A stretch of DNA of 64,000 nt from Parapusillimonas sp013416435 (lineage in GTDB: Bacteria > Pseudomonadota > Gammaproteobacteria > Burkholderiales > Burkholderiaceae_B). Positions 33,184-42,237 of this stretch are shown piece by piece. A program made the position numbers and the translations under genes. The stretch covers positions 1,798,001-1,862,000 of the forward strand of contig NZ_CP197474.1 in assembly GCF_052180245.1 (NCBI RefSeq). The letters run 5' to 3'. Position 1 is the stretch's first letter. Every line of letters begins with the position of its first letter. The notes below the pieces were generated by a model. The model was not told the DNA's origin and made no database searches. It was given only the letters and a program-made list of their open reading frames with translations.

Positions 33184-33199
33184 GAGGGCTCCGTAAGAA

Positions 33200-34210
33200 T
33201 TAAATTGTTTGATCGAGACGTGCCAAAAACTGTGCCAATGCCTTTTCCCACTTGTACCATTCCTTGCCGCTTGACTGGTGCCCGTATTCGGTTTCCAGTT
33301 CAAAATATTGATAAGGTACCGAGTGCTGCGTCAGCTTGTTCAAGACCTCGGCAGCGTTTTTCGAGGGAAAGATTCGATCACTGCTTGCGAGCATGAAAAA
33401 GACTTTTGCAGTCAGGCGTCCCAACTGAGGCGTTGCGTCAAAATTTCTCATGGCATGGGCCAGGACGATGAGTGTGTTGGGATCGAATTCGGTGGCCCAG
33501 CGTGCGGCGGATTCCTGTATGCCAGACGTGGCGTTGTATGCCGTCAGTGTTTCGATACGAAGCTGTCGCAGCGCAGGCAAAATTCTATCGTCGTCGTAGA
33601 CCCAGCCGTTGTTCCAGTGAGGGTCGTCAAGAAGCTTGCTCAAGCTGCTGTTTGGGCCTTGGGGCACGACGTGGCGGCCGCTGAGCGAAGACAGTGCGAT
33701 GCCAAGACCGCTCATTGCGCCAGGGTATTGTATGCCCCATTGCCAAGCGGCAAATCCTCCCATCGAGACACCAATGACCGCGACGAATCTGCGGATACCC
33801 AGGCTGCACGCCAGTTGGTACTGTGCGGAGACGATGTCGCCGAATGTTATGCGAGGGAAATCGGGGCCATAAGGACGGCCGGTAAGTGGATTGGCGGACT
33901 TGGGACCGGTGCTGCCGAAGCATGATCCCAGTGCGTTGGGTGCTATGACGAAGTACTGGTCCGTGTCGATGGCTTTGCCTGGACCGATAAGGGGAGCCCA
34001 GGATCCTTCCGCGGCGTTCTTAGAGTCGTTGCAAACGAATTTGTGGCTCGATGTATAGCCATGCAGTACAAGAATGGCATTGGACTTGCCGGCATTCAAC
34101 TTCCCACGCGTGACATAAGCAGTGTTTACGCTTTGTAGTGTTGCGCCGTTTTCCAGTTGAAGCGTTTTCAGAAAAAAGTCGTTGTGTTGCCATTCTTGCT
34201 GATGTGTCAT
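33200..34210 (-). CDS. Alpha/beta hydrolase of the homoserine acetyltransferase (MetX) type
   Basis: A 336-residue alpha/beta-hydrolase fold protein. The nucleophile elbow is GVSMGGFAAWQWG (Ser at ~145), and the oxyanion region LVLHGYTSSHKF and the NALGSCFGSTGP block match the MetX/HAT family. The Asp of the triad is expected at ASSDRIFP and the His at TEYGHQS. In a cluster with an aldolase, a tricarboxylate receptor and LysR, a hydrolase role in a catabolic route is more likely than methionine synthesis. Confidence 0.87.
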   Translation of the reverse strand: MTHQQEWQHNDFFLKTLQLENGATLQSVNTAYVTRGKLNAGKSNAILVLHGYTSSHKFVCNDSKNAAEGSWAPLIGPGKAIDTDQYFVIAPNALGSCFGSTGPKSANPLTGRPYGPDFPRITFGDIVSAQYQLACSLGIRRFVAVIGVSMGGFAAWQWGIQYPGAMSGLGIALSSLSGRHVVPQGPNSSLSKLLDDPHWNNGWVYDDDRILPALRQLRIETLTAYNATSGIQESAARWATEFDPNTLIVLAHAMRNFDATPQLGRLTAKVFFMLASSDRIFPSKNAAEVLNKLTQHSVPYQYFELETEYGHQSSGKEWYKWEKALAQFLARLDQTI

Positions 34211-34250
34211 TCCGAATCGTGCCCGAACAAATTTGACAAGTCGATTGTGG

Positions 34251-35246
34251 TTAATTCGATTGAATGCCGGCGCTACGTATCAATTCGCTCCATTTCTTGC
34301 GCTCCGCATCCAGGAAGGACTGGAGGTCGGTCGGAGTCCCTCCGCCGGCTTCAATGCCTTGCTCTTCGAACCGTTTGCGAAGCTCGGGGCTTTGCGAAAG
34401 AATCGTATTGATTGCGGCGGAGAGCTTATTGATGACGTGATCGGGTACCCCCTTGGGTGCCATGAATGCCATCCAGCCTCCGGCCTCGAAGTCACCGACG
34501 CCGGCCTCCTTGAATGTCGGATAGTCTTGAAGGGCGGGCCAACGTTCGTCGGTGCCCACCGCGAGGATGCGTACCTTGCCTGCTTTGGCGAGCGGCAGCG
34601 CGCCGGAAATATGATAAAAAACGAAATCAAGCCTGCCGGCGATCAGATCGTTCAACGGGCCCTGCGAGTACGGCACATGAAGGGCCGGCATGCCCGTTCT
34701 GGCTTTGAAGAGTTCCGCTGCCAAGTGAAGAGACGTGCCCGGCCCGGAGGAACCATAGGTCAGGGCATCCTTGCGCTGTTTGCCCAGGACAATCAGTTCT
34801 TCCACCGTGTTGACGGGTAAAGAGGTCGGCACGATCAGCACGTTCGGGTTGCGGGTGAAGAGCGCGACTGGAACCAGGTCCTTTTCGATGTCGTACTTAA
34901 GATTTTCATAAAGGAATTGATTGACCGCCAGCACGCCTATGGTGCCTGCCAGAATCGTGTAGCCGTCGGGCTCAGCGCGAACCGCTTCCTGGGTTCCGTT
35001 GATGCCGCTTGCGCCAGGGCGATTCTCCACTACGAATGTCTGGCCCAGCTGTTGAGCCAGTCTGATGGCGACTTCGCGAGTCAAAACATCGGGCGTGCTT
35101 CCAGCGCCGAAGGGAACGATGATGCGTACCGGTTTTTTCAATGGATAATCCACGTCGCTGGTCTTGGCCGCGCCTGGAGCCGCATACGCTAATGCGCCCG
35201 CACAGACCATGGCAGTCATGCCAATTGCTTTTTTCACCCATTTCAT
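34251..35246 (-). CDS. Bug-family tripartite tricarboxylate receptor
   Basis: A 331-residue periplasmic solute-binding protein. Residues 1-~27 are a signal peptide (AIGMTAMVCAGALAYAAPGAA). The Bug pattern is clear: KPVRIIVPFGAGSTPDVLTR, VVENRPGASGINGTQ, YGSSGPGTSLHLAAELFK, LPALHVPYSQGP-like and DLIAGRLDFVFYH. It is an orphan here; no TctA/TctB permease genes lie beside it, so it would have to use a permease encoded elsewhere or act in signalling. It is divergent from the LysR gene, which probably controls it. Confidence 0.92.
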   Translation of the reverse strand: MKWVKKAIGMTAMVCAGALAYAAPGAAKTSDVDYPLKKPVRIIVPFGAGSTPDVLTREVAIRLAQQLGQTFVVENRPGASGINGTQEAVRAEPDGYTILAGTIGVLAVNQFLYENLKYDIEKDLVPVALFTRNPNVLIVPTSLPVNTVEELIVLGKQRKDALTYGSSGPGTSLHLAAELFKARTGMPALHVPYSQGPLNDLIAGRLDFVFYHISGALPLAKAGKVRILAVGTDERWPALQDYPTFKEAGVGDFEAGGWMAFMAPKGVPDHVINKLSAAINTILSQSPELRKRFEEQGIEAGGGTPTDLQSFLDAERKKWSELIRSAGIQSN

Positions 35247-35341
35247 GGTTTTTTGTCTCCGAAGGGTCCGCTGGAGGTGCGGAGCAACGGCAAGTATATG
35301 GGTCCGATGTTAGTCTATCAATCTTAATAAAATTGACGTTT

Positions 35342-36289
35342 ATGCGTATAAATCCGAACAATGTTTCCCTGCGGCAGCTTAGGGCTTTTCATGAGGTGGC
35401 GCGCGCTCAATCATTCTCCGCGGCCGCGGAGAAGCTTTGTGTGACCAAGTCCGCATTGTCGGAAATGATCAAGCAGCTGGAGATCCAGACAGGTTGCCGT
35501 TTGCTGGACCGGACGACGCGGAAAGTGCAGCTCAGCACCATCGGCGAAGAGTTCTTCCATGATGTCAGCGAGGTGCTGGGCGGTTTGGATAACGCCATGC
35601 AGCGTCTGGAGGACATAAGTTCGATTGGTTCCGGCCTGGTGCGAATCACAGGTGCGCCGTCCATACTCCAAGGGATCATTCTTCCGGCGTTGGCACGTGT
35701 CCGCCGGAGGCACCCTGAGATCCGCGTGGTCTTGCACGAGCAGGGCGCCTACGGGATAGGCCGGAAGATCCTGTCGGGCGAGGTCGATTTCGGTGTGGGT
35801 GCCTTGTATGACGACGACGTCGCCAGCTTGCGTTGCACGCCTTTGATAAGAGACCCTTATGTTCTCATGGCTCCGGTCGGCCACCCCTTGCTGCATGCCT
35901 CGCTAAAGAGCGTGCATATTTCGGATCTCGCTGGTCATCCTTATATCGGTCTTACCTCCGATACCCTGATCGGCCACGTCTTGTCCGCGACGGACGCGTT
36001 TCCAATGAATGTGCGTGAGCCTTTGCTTCGGGTGTCCAATACGTCGTTATTGTGTAGCGCCATTCAGAATGGGTTGGGTATCTCCATCTTGACCAGCCTG
36101 TCGACGCGGTTCCTGAATATGTCCGGCATCGAGTCGCGATTGCTGGCCAAACCGGCAATCGAGCGGGTTATACAAATGTTCAAGCGTCCGCAACGGTCCA
36201 TGTCGCCGGCTGCCCAACTCGTTTGGGAGGAAATTGCGCACGATGTAAAAAACTTGCCCGAAACGGATGGCGTTTCCAGGTTGATCTAG
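35342..36289 (+). CDS. LysR-family transcriptional regulator
   Basis: A 315-residue regulator with an N-terminal winged helix (SLRQLRAFHEVARAQSFSAAAEKL then VTKSALSEMIKQLE) and a C-terminal effector domain of the periplasmic-binding fold. ATG 35342 is preferred to an earlier in-frame ATG because the DNA-binding domain begins there. It is divergent from the Bug-hydrolase-aldolase genes with 95 bp between the starts, the classic arrangement for LysR control of that operon. Confidence 0.92.
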   Translation: MRINPNNVSLRQLRAFHEVARAQSFSAAAEKLCVTKSALSEMIKQLEIQTGCRLLDRTTRKVQLSTIGEEFFHDVSEVLGGLDNAMQRLEDISSIGSGLVRITGAPSILQGIILPALARVRRRHPEIRVVLHEQGAYGIGRKILSGEVDFGVGALYDDDVASLRCTPLIRDPYVLMAPVGHPLLHASLKSVHISDLAGHPYIGLTSDTLIGHVLSATDAFPMNVREPLLRVSNTSLLCSAIQNGLGISILTSLSTRFLNMSGIESRLLAKPAIERVIQMFKRPQRSMSPAAQLVWEEIAHDVKNLPETDGVSRLI

Positions 36290-36331
36290 GGCGGTGGGGG
36301 GCAGACCCCTGGGGCGGGATCCAGGGCGGTG

Positions 36332-36361
36332 GGGGTCAGACCCCGTACGGGGTCTGACCCC
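36332..36361. repeat. REP-like palindrome unit
   Basis: GGGGTCAGACCCC-gtac-GGGGTCTGACCCC. A degenerate half unit (GGGGGCAGACCCC) lies just before it at 36297-36309. Confidence 0.85.
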
Positions 36362-36381
36362 AAAGACTAGCCCCAACAAAA

Positions 36382-36411
36382 AACCCAGCTAAACATGCGC
36401 TTAGCTGGGTT
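36382..36411 (-). terminator. Terminator of tRNA-Leu copy 2
   Basis: Same 11-bp stem and minus-strand T-run as for copy 1. Confidence 0.85.
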
Positions 36412-36426
36412 CTCTGTACTTAGCGG

Positions 36427-36511
36427 TGGTGCCCAGGAGAGGACTCGAACCTCCACACCTTGCGGCACATGGACCTGAACCATGCGCGTCTACCAATTCC
36501 GCCACCTGGGC
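36427..36511 (-). tRNA. tRNA-Leu (CAG), copy 2
   Basis: An 85-base tRNA with CCA, identical to copy 1 at 32255-32339. Upstream sequences (to the right) differ between the copies, so their promoters are probably different. Confidence 0.95.
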
Positions 36512-36596
36512 ATAAAGTGTATGCTATCGACTTGCAGCAGATACTGCCGGTACCTCGCGCTACACTTTGAAGGCACGAAGTATAGCGCGCTTTTTG

Positions 36597-39059
36597 ATGA
36601 AATGGAAACCACCTTTGACACGCAAATCTAAGAACGACCGCAACAACAAGGAAATCGTGGCGGGCCTGCAGGATCCCCCGCCTGATTTCGACCCGGACGT
36701 CCCCAGTCGTGAAGTCATTTTGCAGTATCTCCGTAGCGCTGAAAAACCCATAGCGCCCAAAGCGCTCGCCGGAGCCGTCGGCGCTACCTTTCCGCTGTCC
36801 ATCGGTTTCGAGCGCCGTCTCAAGGCCATGGAGCGCGACAACCAGATTCTTTTCAATCCCCAGGGCCGCATCCTCCTGAACAACCAGCTTGATTTCATCG
36901 CCGGCAAGGTCCAGGGGCACCGGGACGGGTTCGGTTTCCTGTTGCGCGACGACGGCGGTCCCGACCTTTTCCTGTCGCCGCGCGAAATGCTGAAGGTTCT
37001 GCATGGCGACCGGGTATTGGCCAAGCCGGCCGGCGAATACCGCGGCAAGCCCGAAGGCGCGATCGTCGAAGTGGTGGAGCGGCGCACCAACAAGCTGGTG
37101 GGGCGCTTTCTGAAAGAGCGCGGCGCTTTTATCGTCGTGCCCGAAGACCAGCGCATCAAGCACGATATCCTCATTCCCGCCTCCGACACGGGCGAGGCCG
37201 AGCACGGCCAGGTCGTCACGGTCGAGATCGTGCAGCAGCCCACCCGCCATACCCAGCCCTTGGGCAGGGTGGTCGAAGTCCTGGGCGAGATCGACGATCC
37301 CGGAATGGAGATCGAGATCGCGGTGCGCAAGTTCGACGTACCGCACATTTTTTCCGACGCCGCGCTCAAGCAGGCGGCGGACGTGCCCGCCATGGTCAGG
37401 CCCGCCGACATCCGTGGGCGCATCGATCTTCGCGACGTGCCCTTCATTACGATAGACGGCGAAGACGCCCGGGATTTCGACGATGCCGTGTTCTGCATGC
37501 CGGTCGATCTCGGAACCGAAAAACGGCGCCGTCCGGGATGGCGGCTGCTGGTCGCCATTGCCGATGTCACGCATTACGTGAAGCCACACGATGGCCTGGA
37601 CGGCGATGCTCTCGAGCGCGGCACCAGTGTGTATTTTCCGCGCCGCGTTATTCCCATGCTGCCGGAATCCTTGTCCAACGGCATTTGTTCACTGAATCCG
37701 CAGGTCGACCGGCTCGTCCTGGTGTGCGACATGGTCATCGCGGCCAGCGGGACGAAAGCGGGCAGCATCACGGCCTATCAGTTCTACGACGCGGTCATCC
37801 ATTCGCATGCGCGCACCACCTACACCGATGTCTGGGCGGCCTTGCAGCAGCCCACCGGCCCGGCCGCGCAGTCCATGCACGAGGTCCTGCCCCATGTACA
37901 GCATCTGTACGAGTTGTACCAGCTGTTCGCAAGCGCCCGGCAGAAGCGCGGTGCCATCGATTTCGACACGGTCGAGACCCGCATCGTGTGCAATCCGCTG
38001 GGCAAGATCGAACGCATCGAAGCCTATACCCGCAACGACGCGCATAAGCTGATCGAAGAATGCATGCTGGCCGCCAACACGTGCGCGGCCGAGTTCATGA
38101 AGCGCAACAAGCGGCACGGCCTGTATCGCGTGCACGAAGGCCCCACACCCGAAAAGCTGCAGTCCTTGCGCGAATATCTGCGCAATCTGGGCCTCACGCT
38201 GGACGGCGGCGACGATCCCGGTACCCAGGATTACGCCCGGCTGCTCAAAGAGGCACGCAACCGCCCCGACTTCGAAATCATCCAGACCATGTGCCTGCGG
38301 TCTTTGCAGCAGGCCATCTACAGCCCAGAGCAGACCGGCCACTTCGGCTTGTCGTACGAGCATTACGCACATTTCACGTCGCCCATACGGCGCTATCCCG
38401 ACCTGCTCACGCACCGTGTCATCAAGGGTGTCTTGAAAGGCCAGCGCTATGTCCCGGAAGTCGACGACGTATCCAGCCTGGCCGCCTTGCCCAAGGGCGA
38501 GCGCGAACACGCCATCTGGGAAAAACTCGGCTTGCTGCTGTCCGCACGCGAACGCCGGGCCGACGACGCCTCGCGCGATGTCGAAGCCTGGCTCAAGTGC
38601 TGGTTCGTGAAGGAGCATGTCGGTGAGGTCTTCAGCGGGCGGGTCACGGGCATCGCCAGCTTCGGCATCTTCATCACGCTCGAGACGCTCTTCGTTGAAG
38701 GCATGGTGCACGTCTCCGAACTCGGTTCCGATTATTTCCAGTACAACGAGTCGATGAACGAGCTGCGCGGCGAACGCACCGGCATCCGCTTCCGCCTTAC
38801 CGATCAGGTGCAGGTGCAGGTGGCGCGGGTGGACCTCGAAGCCCGGCGCATCGAATTCAGGCTGGTGAAGGGCACTGGTTTCAAAGCCCTGAAGGCTGCC
38901 TCGGAATCGCCCGCCACGGAAGGGCGCAGCAAGGTGAAACGGGCGGCCCCGACCAAGCCTGCAGCGCTCAAGGGCACGACTTCCAGGCAGCGCCGGGCGG
39001 CCGCCAAGCGCGGCGCCAGTGCCGAAGCGCCCCGTAAAACGGGCCGCAGCCGGCGCTGA
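36597..39059 (+). CDS. rnr: Ribonuclease R
   Basis: An 820-residue 3'-to-5' exoribonuclease that digests structured RNA and serves in mRNA, rRNA and tmRNA-linked decay. Order of domains: N-terminal helix-turn-helix (SREVILQYLRSAEKPIAPKALA), cold-shock domains (GHRDGFGFLLRDDGG), then the RNB catalytic domain with metal-binding Asp cluster (TIDGEDARDFDDAVF). An S1 domain follows (FSGRVTGIASFGIFITLE), and a long Lys/Arg/Ala-rich tail ends the protein. ATG 36597 has no obvious ribosome site; a TTG 30 bases upstream is the alternative. It is followed 81 bp later by rlmB, as in many proteobacteria. Confidence 0.95.
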   Translation: MKWKPPLTRKSKNDRNNKEIVAGLQDPPPDFDPDVPSREVILQYLRSAEKPIAPKALAGAVGATFPLSIGFERRLKAMERDNQILFNPQGRILLNNQLDFIAGKVQGHRDGFGFLLRDDGGPDLFLSPREMLKVLHGDRVLAKPAGEYRGKPEGAIVEVVERRTNKLVGRFLKERGAFIVVPEDQRIKHDILIPASDTGEAEHGQVVTVEIVQQPTRHTQPLGRVVEVLGEIDDPGMEIEIAVRKFDVPHIFSDAALKQAADVPAMVRPADIRGRIDLRDVPFITIDGEDARDFDDAVFCMPVDLGTEKRRRPGWRLLVAIADVTHYVKPHDGLDGDALERGTSVYFPRRVIPMLPESLSNGICSLNPQVDRLVLVCDMVIAASGTKAGSITAYQFYDAVIHSHARTTYTDVWAALQQPTGPAAQSMHEVLPHVQHLYELYQLFASARQKRGAIDFDTVETRIVCNPLGKIERIEAYTRNDAHKLIEECMLAANTCAAEFMKRNKRHGLYRVHEGPTPEKLQSLREYLRNLGLTLDGGDDPGTQDYARLLKEARNRPDFEIIQTMCLRSLQQAIYSPEQTGHFGLSYEHYAHFTSPIRRYPDLLTHRVIKGVLKGQRYVPEVDDVSSLAALPKGEREHAIWEKLGLLLSARERRADDASRDVEAWLKCWFVKEHVGEVFSGRVTGIASFGIFITLETLFVEGMVHVSELGSDYFQYNESMNELRGERTGIRFRLTDQVQVQVARVDLEARRIEFRLVKGTGFKALKAASESPATEGRSKVKRAAPTKPAALKGTTSRQRRAAAKRGASAEAPRKTGRSRR

Positions 39060-39140
39060 AACCCCAGGGCGTGCCGCCATGTCGCGGCGCGCCTTTGCGG
39101 GCGGGATTAAAATCAGGCGATACACACTCCAAGGAACACC

Positions 39141-39890
39141 ATGTCGTCTCATCAGGTCCTGGCCGGCTTTCACGCGGTAACGGCCCGCTTGCGTCACGCG
39201 CCGGAATCGATCAAAGAACTCTACGTCGAGGCATCTCGCCGCGACAAGCGCATGCAGTCCTTCATCGAACAAGCCCAGGCGGCCAACGTGCGCGTCCGCC
39301 CGGTGCCGGCGGACAGGCTGGACGGCCTGGCAAACGGCACGCGCCACCAAGGCGTGGTTGCGCTGGCCCTGGCTCATGCGCTGGCGATCGATGTCGATGA
39401 AGTGCTGGATTTGCTCGAAGACCGCAGCGAGCCGGCCTTGTTGCTGATACTCGATGGCGTGACCGATCCGCATAATCTGGGGGCATGCCTGCGGACTGCG
39501 GACGCCGCCGGCGTGCATGCGGTGATCGCGCCACGGGACCGCGCTGTAGGCTTGAATACGACGGTTCAGCGGGTCGCTTGCGGTGCTGCCGATACCGTGC
39601 CCTACATCATGGTGACGAATCTTGCGCGCACCATGCGGCGGCTGAAGGAAAGAGATGTCTGGCTGGTGGGCACCGATGACCAGGCCCAGGCCAGCATGCA
39701 CCAGGTGGATGCCCGCAGGGCAATGGCCTGGGTGATGGGGGCGGAGGGCGAGGGCATGCGCCGCCTGACGCGCGAAACCTGCGATGAGCTCGTCAATATT
39801 CCCATGCTGGGGTCGGTCGAGAGCCTGAACGTCAGCGTAGCCAGCGCCGTCTGCCTTTACGAGTCCGTGCGCCAGCGTCGAACGGCCTGA
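39141..39890 (+). CDS. rlmB: 23S rRNA (guanosine-2'-O)-methyltransferase RlmB
   Basis: A 249-residue SPOUT methyltransferase that modifies a conserved guanosine in the 23S rRNA peptidyl-transferase region. The N-terminal substrate-binding domain starts VLAGFHAVTARLRHAP. The C-terminal knotted domain has the three SpoU motifs: DGVTDPHNLGACLRTADAAG, VMGAEGEGMRRLT and IPMLGSVESLNVSVASAVCLYE. The start follows AAGGAACACC. Context with rnr supports the call. Confidence 0.95.
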   Translation: MSSHQVLAGFHAVTARLRHAPESIKELYVEASRRDKRMQSFIEQAQAANVRVRPVPADRLDGLANGTRHQGVVALALAHALAIDVDEVLDLLEDRSEPALLLILDGVTDPHNLGACLRTADAAGVHAVIAPRDRAVGLNTTVQRVACGAADTVPYIMVTNLARTMRRLKERDVWLVGTDDQAQASMHQVDARRAMAWVMGAEGEGMRRLTRETCDELVNIPMLGSVESLNVSVASAVCLYESVRQRRTA

Positions 39891-39980
39891 GACCATGGCG
39901 CTTGGCATGCCATCCATTTGTTCCGCGGCCGATTCGCCCGCGGCGTCCACATTCAATTCAATCACAGTCTGATCGTCATC

Positions 39981-41210
39981 ATGGCCAAAAACGGATTCAC
40001 CACAACCATCGTCCATTCCGACCGGCGCGCATCGGTCGAGCACGGGGCGATCCACAAGCCCATGCATCCTTCTTCGGAATACGCGTTTGCCGATTCACGC
40101 GAGCTGGCGGCGGTGTTCCAGGGAAAGGCGGGCTTTACCTACGCGCGCCAAGGCACGCCCACCACGGCCGCTCTGGAGGACAAGATCACGGTCATGGAGG
40201 GCGGCACGGGCACCGTCAGCTTCGCCACCGGCATGGCCGCCCTGGCCGCCACTTTCCTGACACTGCTCAAGGCGGGAGACCATCTGGTCAGCAGTCAGCA
40301 TATATTCGGCAACACCAACAGCCTGCTCGGCACATTGAGCGATTTGGGTGTGCAGGTGACTCTGGTCGACGCCACGGACGCGCGCAACATCGAGGCTGCA
40401 ACCCGCCCTGAAACCAAAATGGTCTTCACCGAGACACTCGCCAATCCCGGCACGCAGGTGGCCGATCTGGTTGCCATAGGCGATTACTGCCAAAGGAACA
40501 AGCTGGTGTATGTGGTCGACAATACCCTGACGTCGCCCTTGCTGTGCCAGGGCAGGACGGTCGGCGCGTCGCTGGTCGTGAATTCTTTGTCCAAGCATAT
40601 CGGCGGGCATGGAAATGCCCTGGGCGGTGCGGTGACGAACACGGGTCTTTATGACTGGAGCGAATACGCGAACATCGCTGAACCATACCGGAAAGGGAAT
40701 CCGGTGTCCTGGGGGCTTACCCAGATCAAGAAGAAAGGCTTGCGAGACATGGGCGGCACCTTGTCGGCGGAAGCGGCGCACAGGCTGGCGGTCGGTGCGG
40801 AAACGCTTGCGATGCGCATGGACAAGATCTGCTCCAACGCCCTGGAGCTTGCGCAGGCGCTGAGCCGCCATCCCAAGGTCTGCAAGGTCCATTATCCGGG
40901 CTTGCCGGCACATGGCCAGCATGAGCGGGCCAAGACGCTGTTTGGGGGCCGGTTCGGGGGGCTGATGGGCATCGAACTGGTGCCGCACATCGATGTGTTC
41001 GATTTCCTGAATCGGTTGAGGGTATTGGCGTTGGCCACCCATCTGGGCGACAACCGCACGCTGGTACTGCCGATGGCGCACACCATTTACTATGAAATGG
41101 GTCCGGAGCGCCGAGCGCAAATGGGGATTTCCGACAATTTCCTGCGTGTCTCGATTGGCATAGAGGATATCGGCGATCTGATCGGCGACTTCGAGCAGGC
41201 ACTGGCGTAG
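39981..41210 (+). CDS. Cys/Met-metabolism PLP enzyme (cystathionine gamma-synthase family)
   Basis: A 409-residue fold-type I PLP enzyme of the trans-sulfuration family. The Schiff-base lysine is in VNSLSKHIGGHGNALGG; upstream are TYARQGTPTTAALE, ATGMAALAATFL and VVDNTLTSPLLCQ. ATG 39981 opens the conserved part; an in-frame ATG 63 bases upstream adds residues unlike the family. The substrate (O-succinyl- or O-acetylhomoserine, or cystathionine) cannot be fixed from motifs. It could serve methionine synthesis or sulfur-amino-acid breakdown. Confidence 0.9.
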   Translation: MAKNGFTTTIVHSDRRASVEHGAIHKPMHPSSEYAFADSRELAAVFQGKAGFTYARQGTPTTAALEDKITVMEGGTGTVSFATGMAALAATFLTLLKAGDHLVSSQHIFGNTNSLLGTLSDLGVQVTLVDATDARNIEAATRPETKMVFTETLANPGTQVADLVAIGDYCQRNKLVYVVDNTLTSPLLCQGRTVGASLVVNSLSKHIGGHGNALGGAVTNTGLYDWSEYANIAEPYRKGNPVSWGLTQIKKKGLRDMGGTLSAEAAHRLAVGAETLAMRMDKICSNALELAQALSRHPKVCKVHYPGLPAHGQHERAKTLFGGRFGGLMGIELVPHIDVFDFLNRLRVLALATHLGDNRTLVLPMAHTIYYEMGPERRAQMGISDNFLRVSIGIEDIGDLIGDFEQALA

Positions 41211-41353
41211 GCGGCAAGCTTCGGGCAATCTGGCAAATATCATAAAACACGCGCTTGGGGCAGCTTCCGCGACAAAGTTTACAAAATTGACCATTCTTGC
41301 GGCATAAAAACACAACAGCCAACAACCGTGCGGGTTTTCAGCTGTTTTTTCTC

Positions 41354-41382
41354 TTGACAGGCATTTCGTTCAAAGGCTTAAT
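41354..41382 (+). promoter_or_regulatory. Putative sigma-70 promoter of the HU gene
   Basis: A perfect -35 TTGACA (41354-41359) is followed after 17 bp by CTTAAT. The interval 41211-41552 has no other gene-like signal; this would give a leader of about 165 nt before the HU start. Confidence 0.45.
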
Positions 41383-41552
41383 ACGCGGTAGCCAGCCGAG
41401 TGAGCTTGCGGGCTGTAATGCCACCCGGTTGCGCCCGCTTTGTCTATGGCGGGTAGTACGGGCAGCGCCGCGCCTGCTTCGTATATTTCCATCAAATGTC
41501 GAGCCTCCTTTTCAGGCGGCTCGACTACAATAATTTTTAGGGGTAATCCTTA

Positions 41553-41825
41553 ATGAACAAAACCGAGCTTATCGAACATATTTCCACTAAAGCCGATTTG
41601 TCCAAGGCTGATGCTGGCCGTGCACTCGAGGCTTTCATCGGTGCTGTCAAGACGACACTAAAAAAGAAGGGCACCGTAACGCTCGTAGGCTTTGGTACGT
41701 TTGCAGTTTCCGAGCGCGCAGCCCGCACAGGACGCAACCCGCGCACCGGCGAAGCCATCAAGATCAAGAAGGCGCGCGTGCCCAAATTCCGTCCCGGCAA
41801 GGCGCTGAAAGACGCCGTCAACTAA
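41553..41825 (+). CDS. hupB: HU-family DNA-binding protein
   Basis: A 90-residue histone-like protein that dimerises and bends DNA. It has the full HU pattern: MNKTELIEHISTKADLSKAD helices, the LVGFGTFAVSERAARTGRNP beta-arm with the invariant Arg-Asn-Pro tip, and the C-terminal RVPKFRPGKALKDAV. It could be the beta-subunit type; no IHF-specific residues are seen. It is monocistronic, followed by a tRNA gene. Confidence 0.95.
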   Translation: MNKTELIEHISTKADLSKADAGRALEAFIGAVKTTLKKKGTVTLVGFGTFAVSERAARTGRNPRTGEAIKIKKARVPKFRPGKALKDAVN

Positions 41826-41952
41826 CTGGGCATATTCGGCAAGTTGCCAAGCCGCGCGGGTTAAGATATAATTTTTGTCTTGATTCGTAGCAGCAAAAGT
41901 GGCCCCAAGCGTTGTTTGTTCCAGGAGTGTTTTTCCGGAACTACGCGGCAAT

Positions 41953-42028
41953 GGGTGCTTAGCTCAGCTGGTAGAGCGGCGCCCTTACAAGGCGTAGGTC
42001 GGCGGTTCGAACCCGTCAGCACCCACCA
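41953..42028 (+). tRNA. tRNA-Val (TAC)
   Basis: A 76-base tRNA with CCA. Acceptor stem GGGTGCT/AGCACCC, D arm GCTC/GAGC, anticodon loop CTTACAA (TAC), T arm with GTTCGAAC. Confidence 0.95.
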
Positions 42029-42053
42029 CCAACTTGCAACGAATACGAATGAT

Positions 42054-42085
42054 AGGCATCTAGAGTAATCTAGGTGCCTTTTTTG
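42054..42085 (+). terminator. Terminator of tRNA-Val
   Basis: Stem AGGCA-CTAGA / TCTAG-TGCCT with a small internal mismatch and 4-nt loop, followed by TTTTTT, 25 bp past the tRNA. Confidence 0.8.
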
Positions 42086-42087
42086 TT

Positions 42088-42175
42088 GGGGTCAGACCCC
42101 ATGCGGGGTCTGACCCCTCAATCCTCCTTCGGCGCGGTTCATCCTGGGGTCAGACCCCGAATGGGGTCTGACCCC
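42088..42175. repeat. Two REP-like palindrome units
   Basis: Units at 42088-42117 (spacer atgc) and 42146-42175 (spacer gaat), each with 13-bp arms GGGGTCAGACCCC/GGGGTCTGACCCC. They lie between tRNA-Val and the DUF421 gene. Confidence 0.88.
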
Positions 42176-42237
42176 ACACCGCCATCGGCACGCTTTTTGC
42201 CCGCATACTTGCGTTTGCAAGGAATGAGAGGCTTTCC

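Larger units (their letters stand above)
36370..36512. repeat. Right copy of the 143-bp direct repeat
   Basis: Near-identical to 32198-32340. The two copies bracket the aldolase, hydrolase, Bug and LysR genes. Confidence 0.88.

Noticed and set aside
32255..36511. tRNA-Leu duplicates as att sites of a tyrosine-integrase island
   Set aside because: The repeat covers the whole tRNA and terminator rather than a 3' end, and no integrase lies between; segmental duplication fits better.
37689..40067. 792-residue minus-strand frame
   Set aside because: Antisense of rnr and rlmB, both of which have clear domains on the plus strand.
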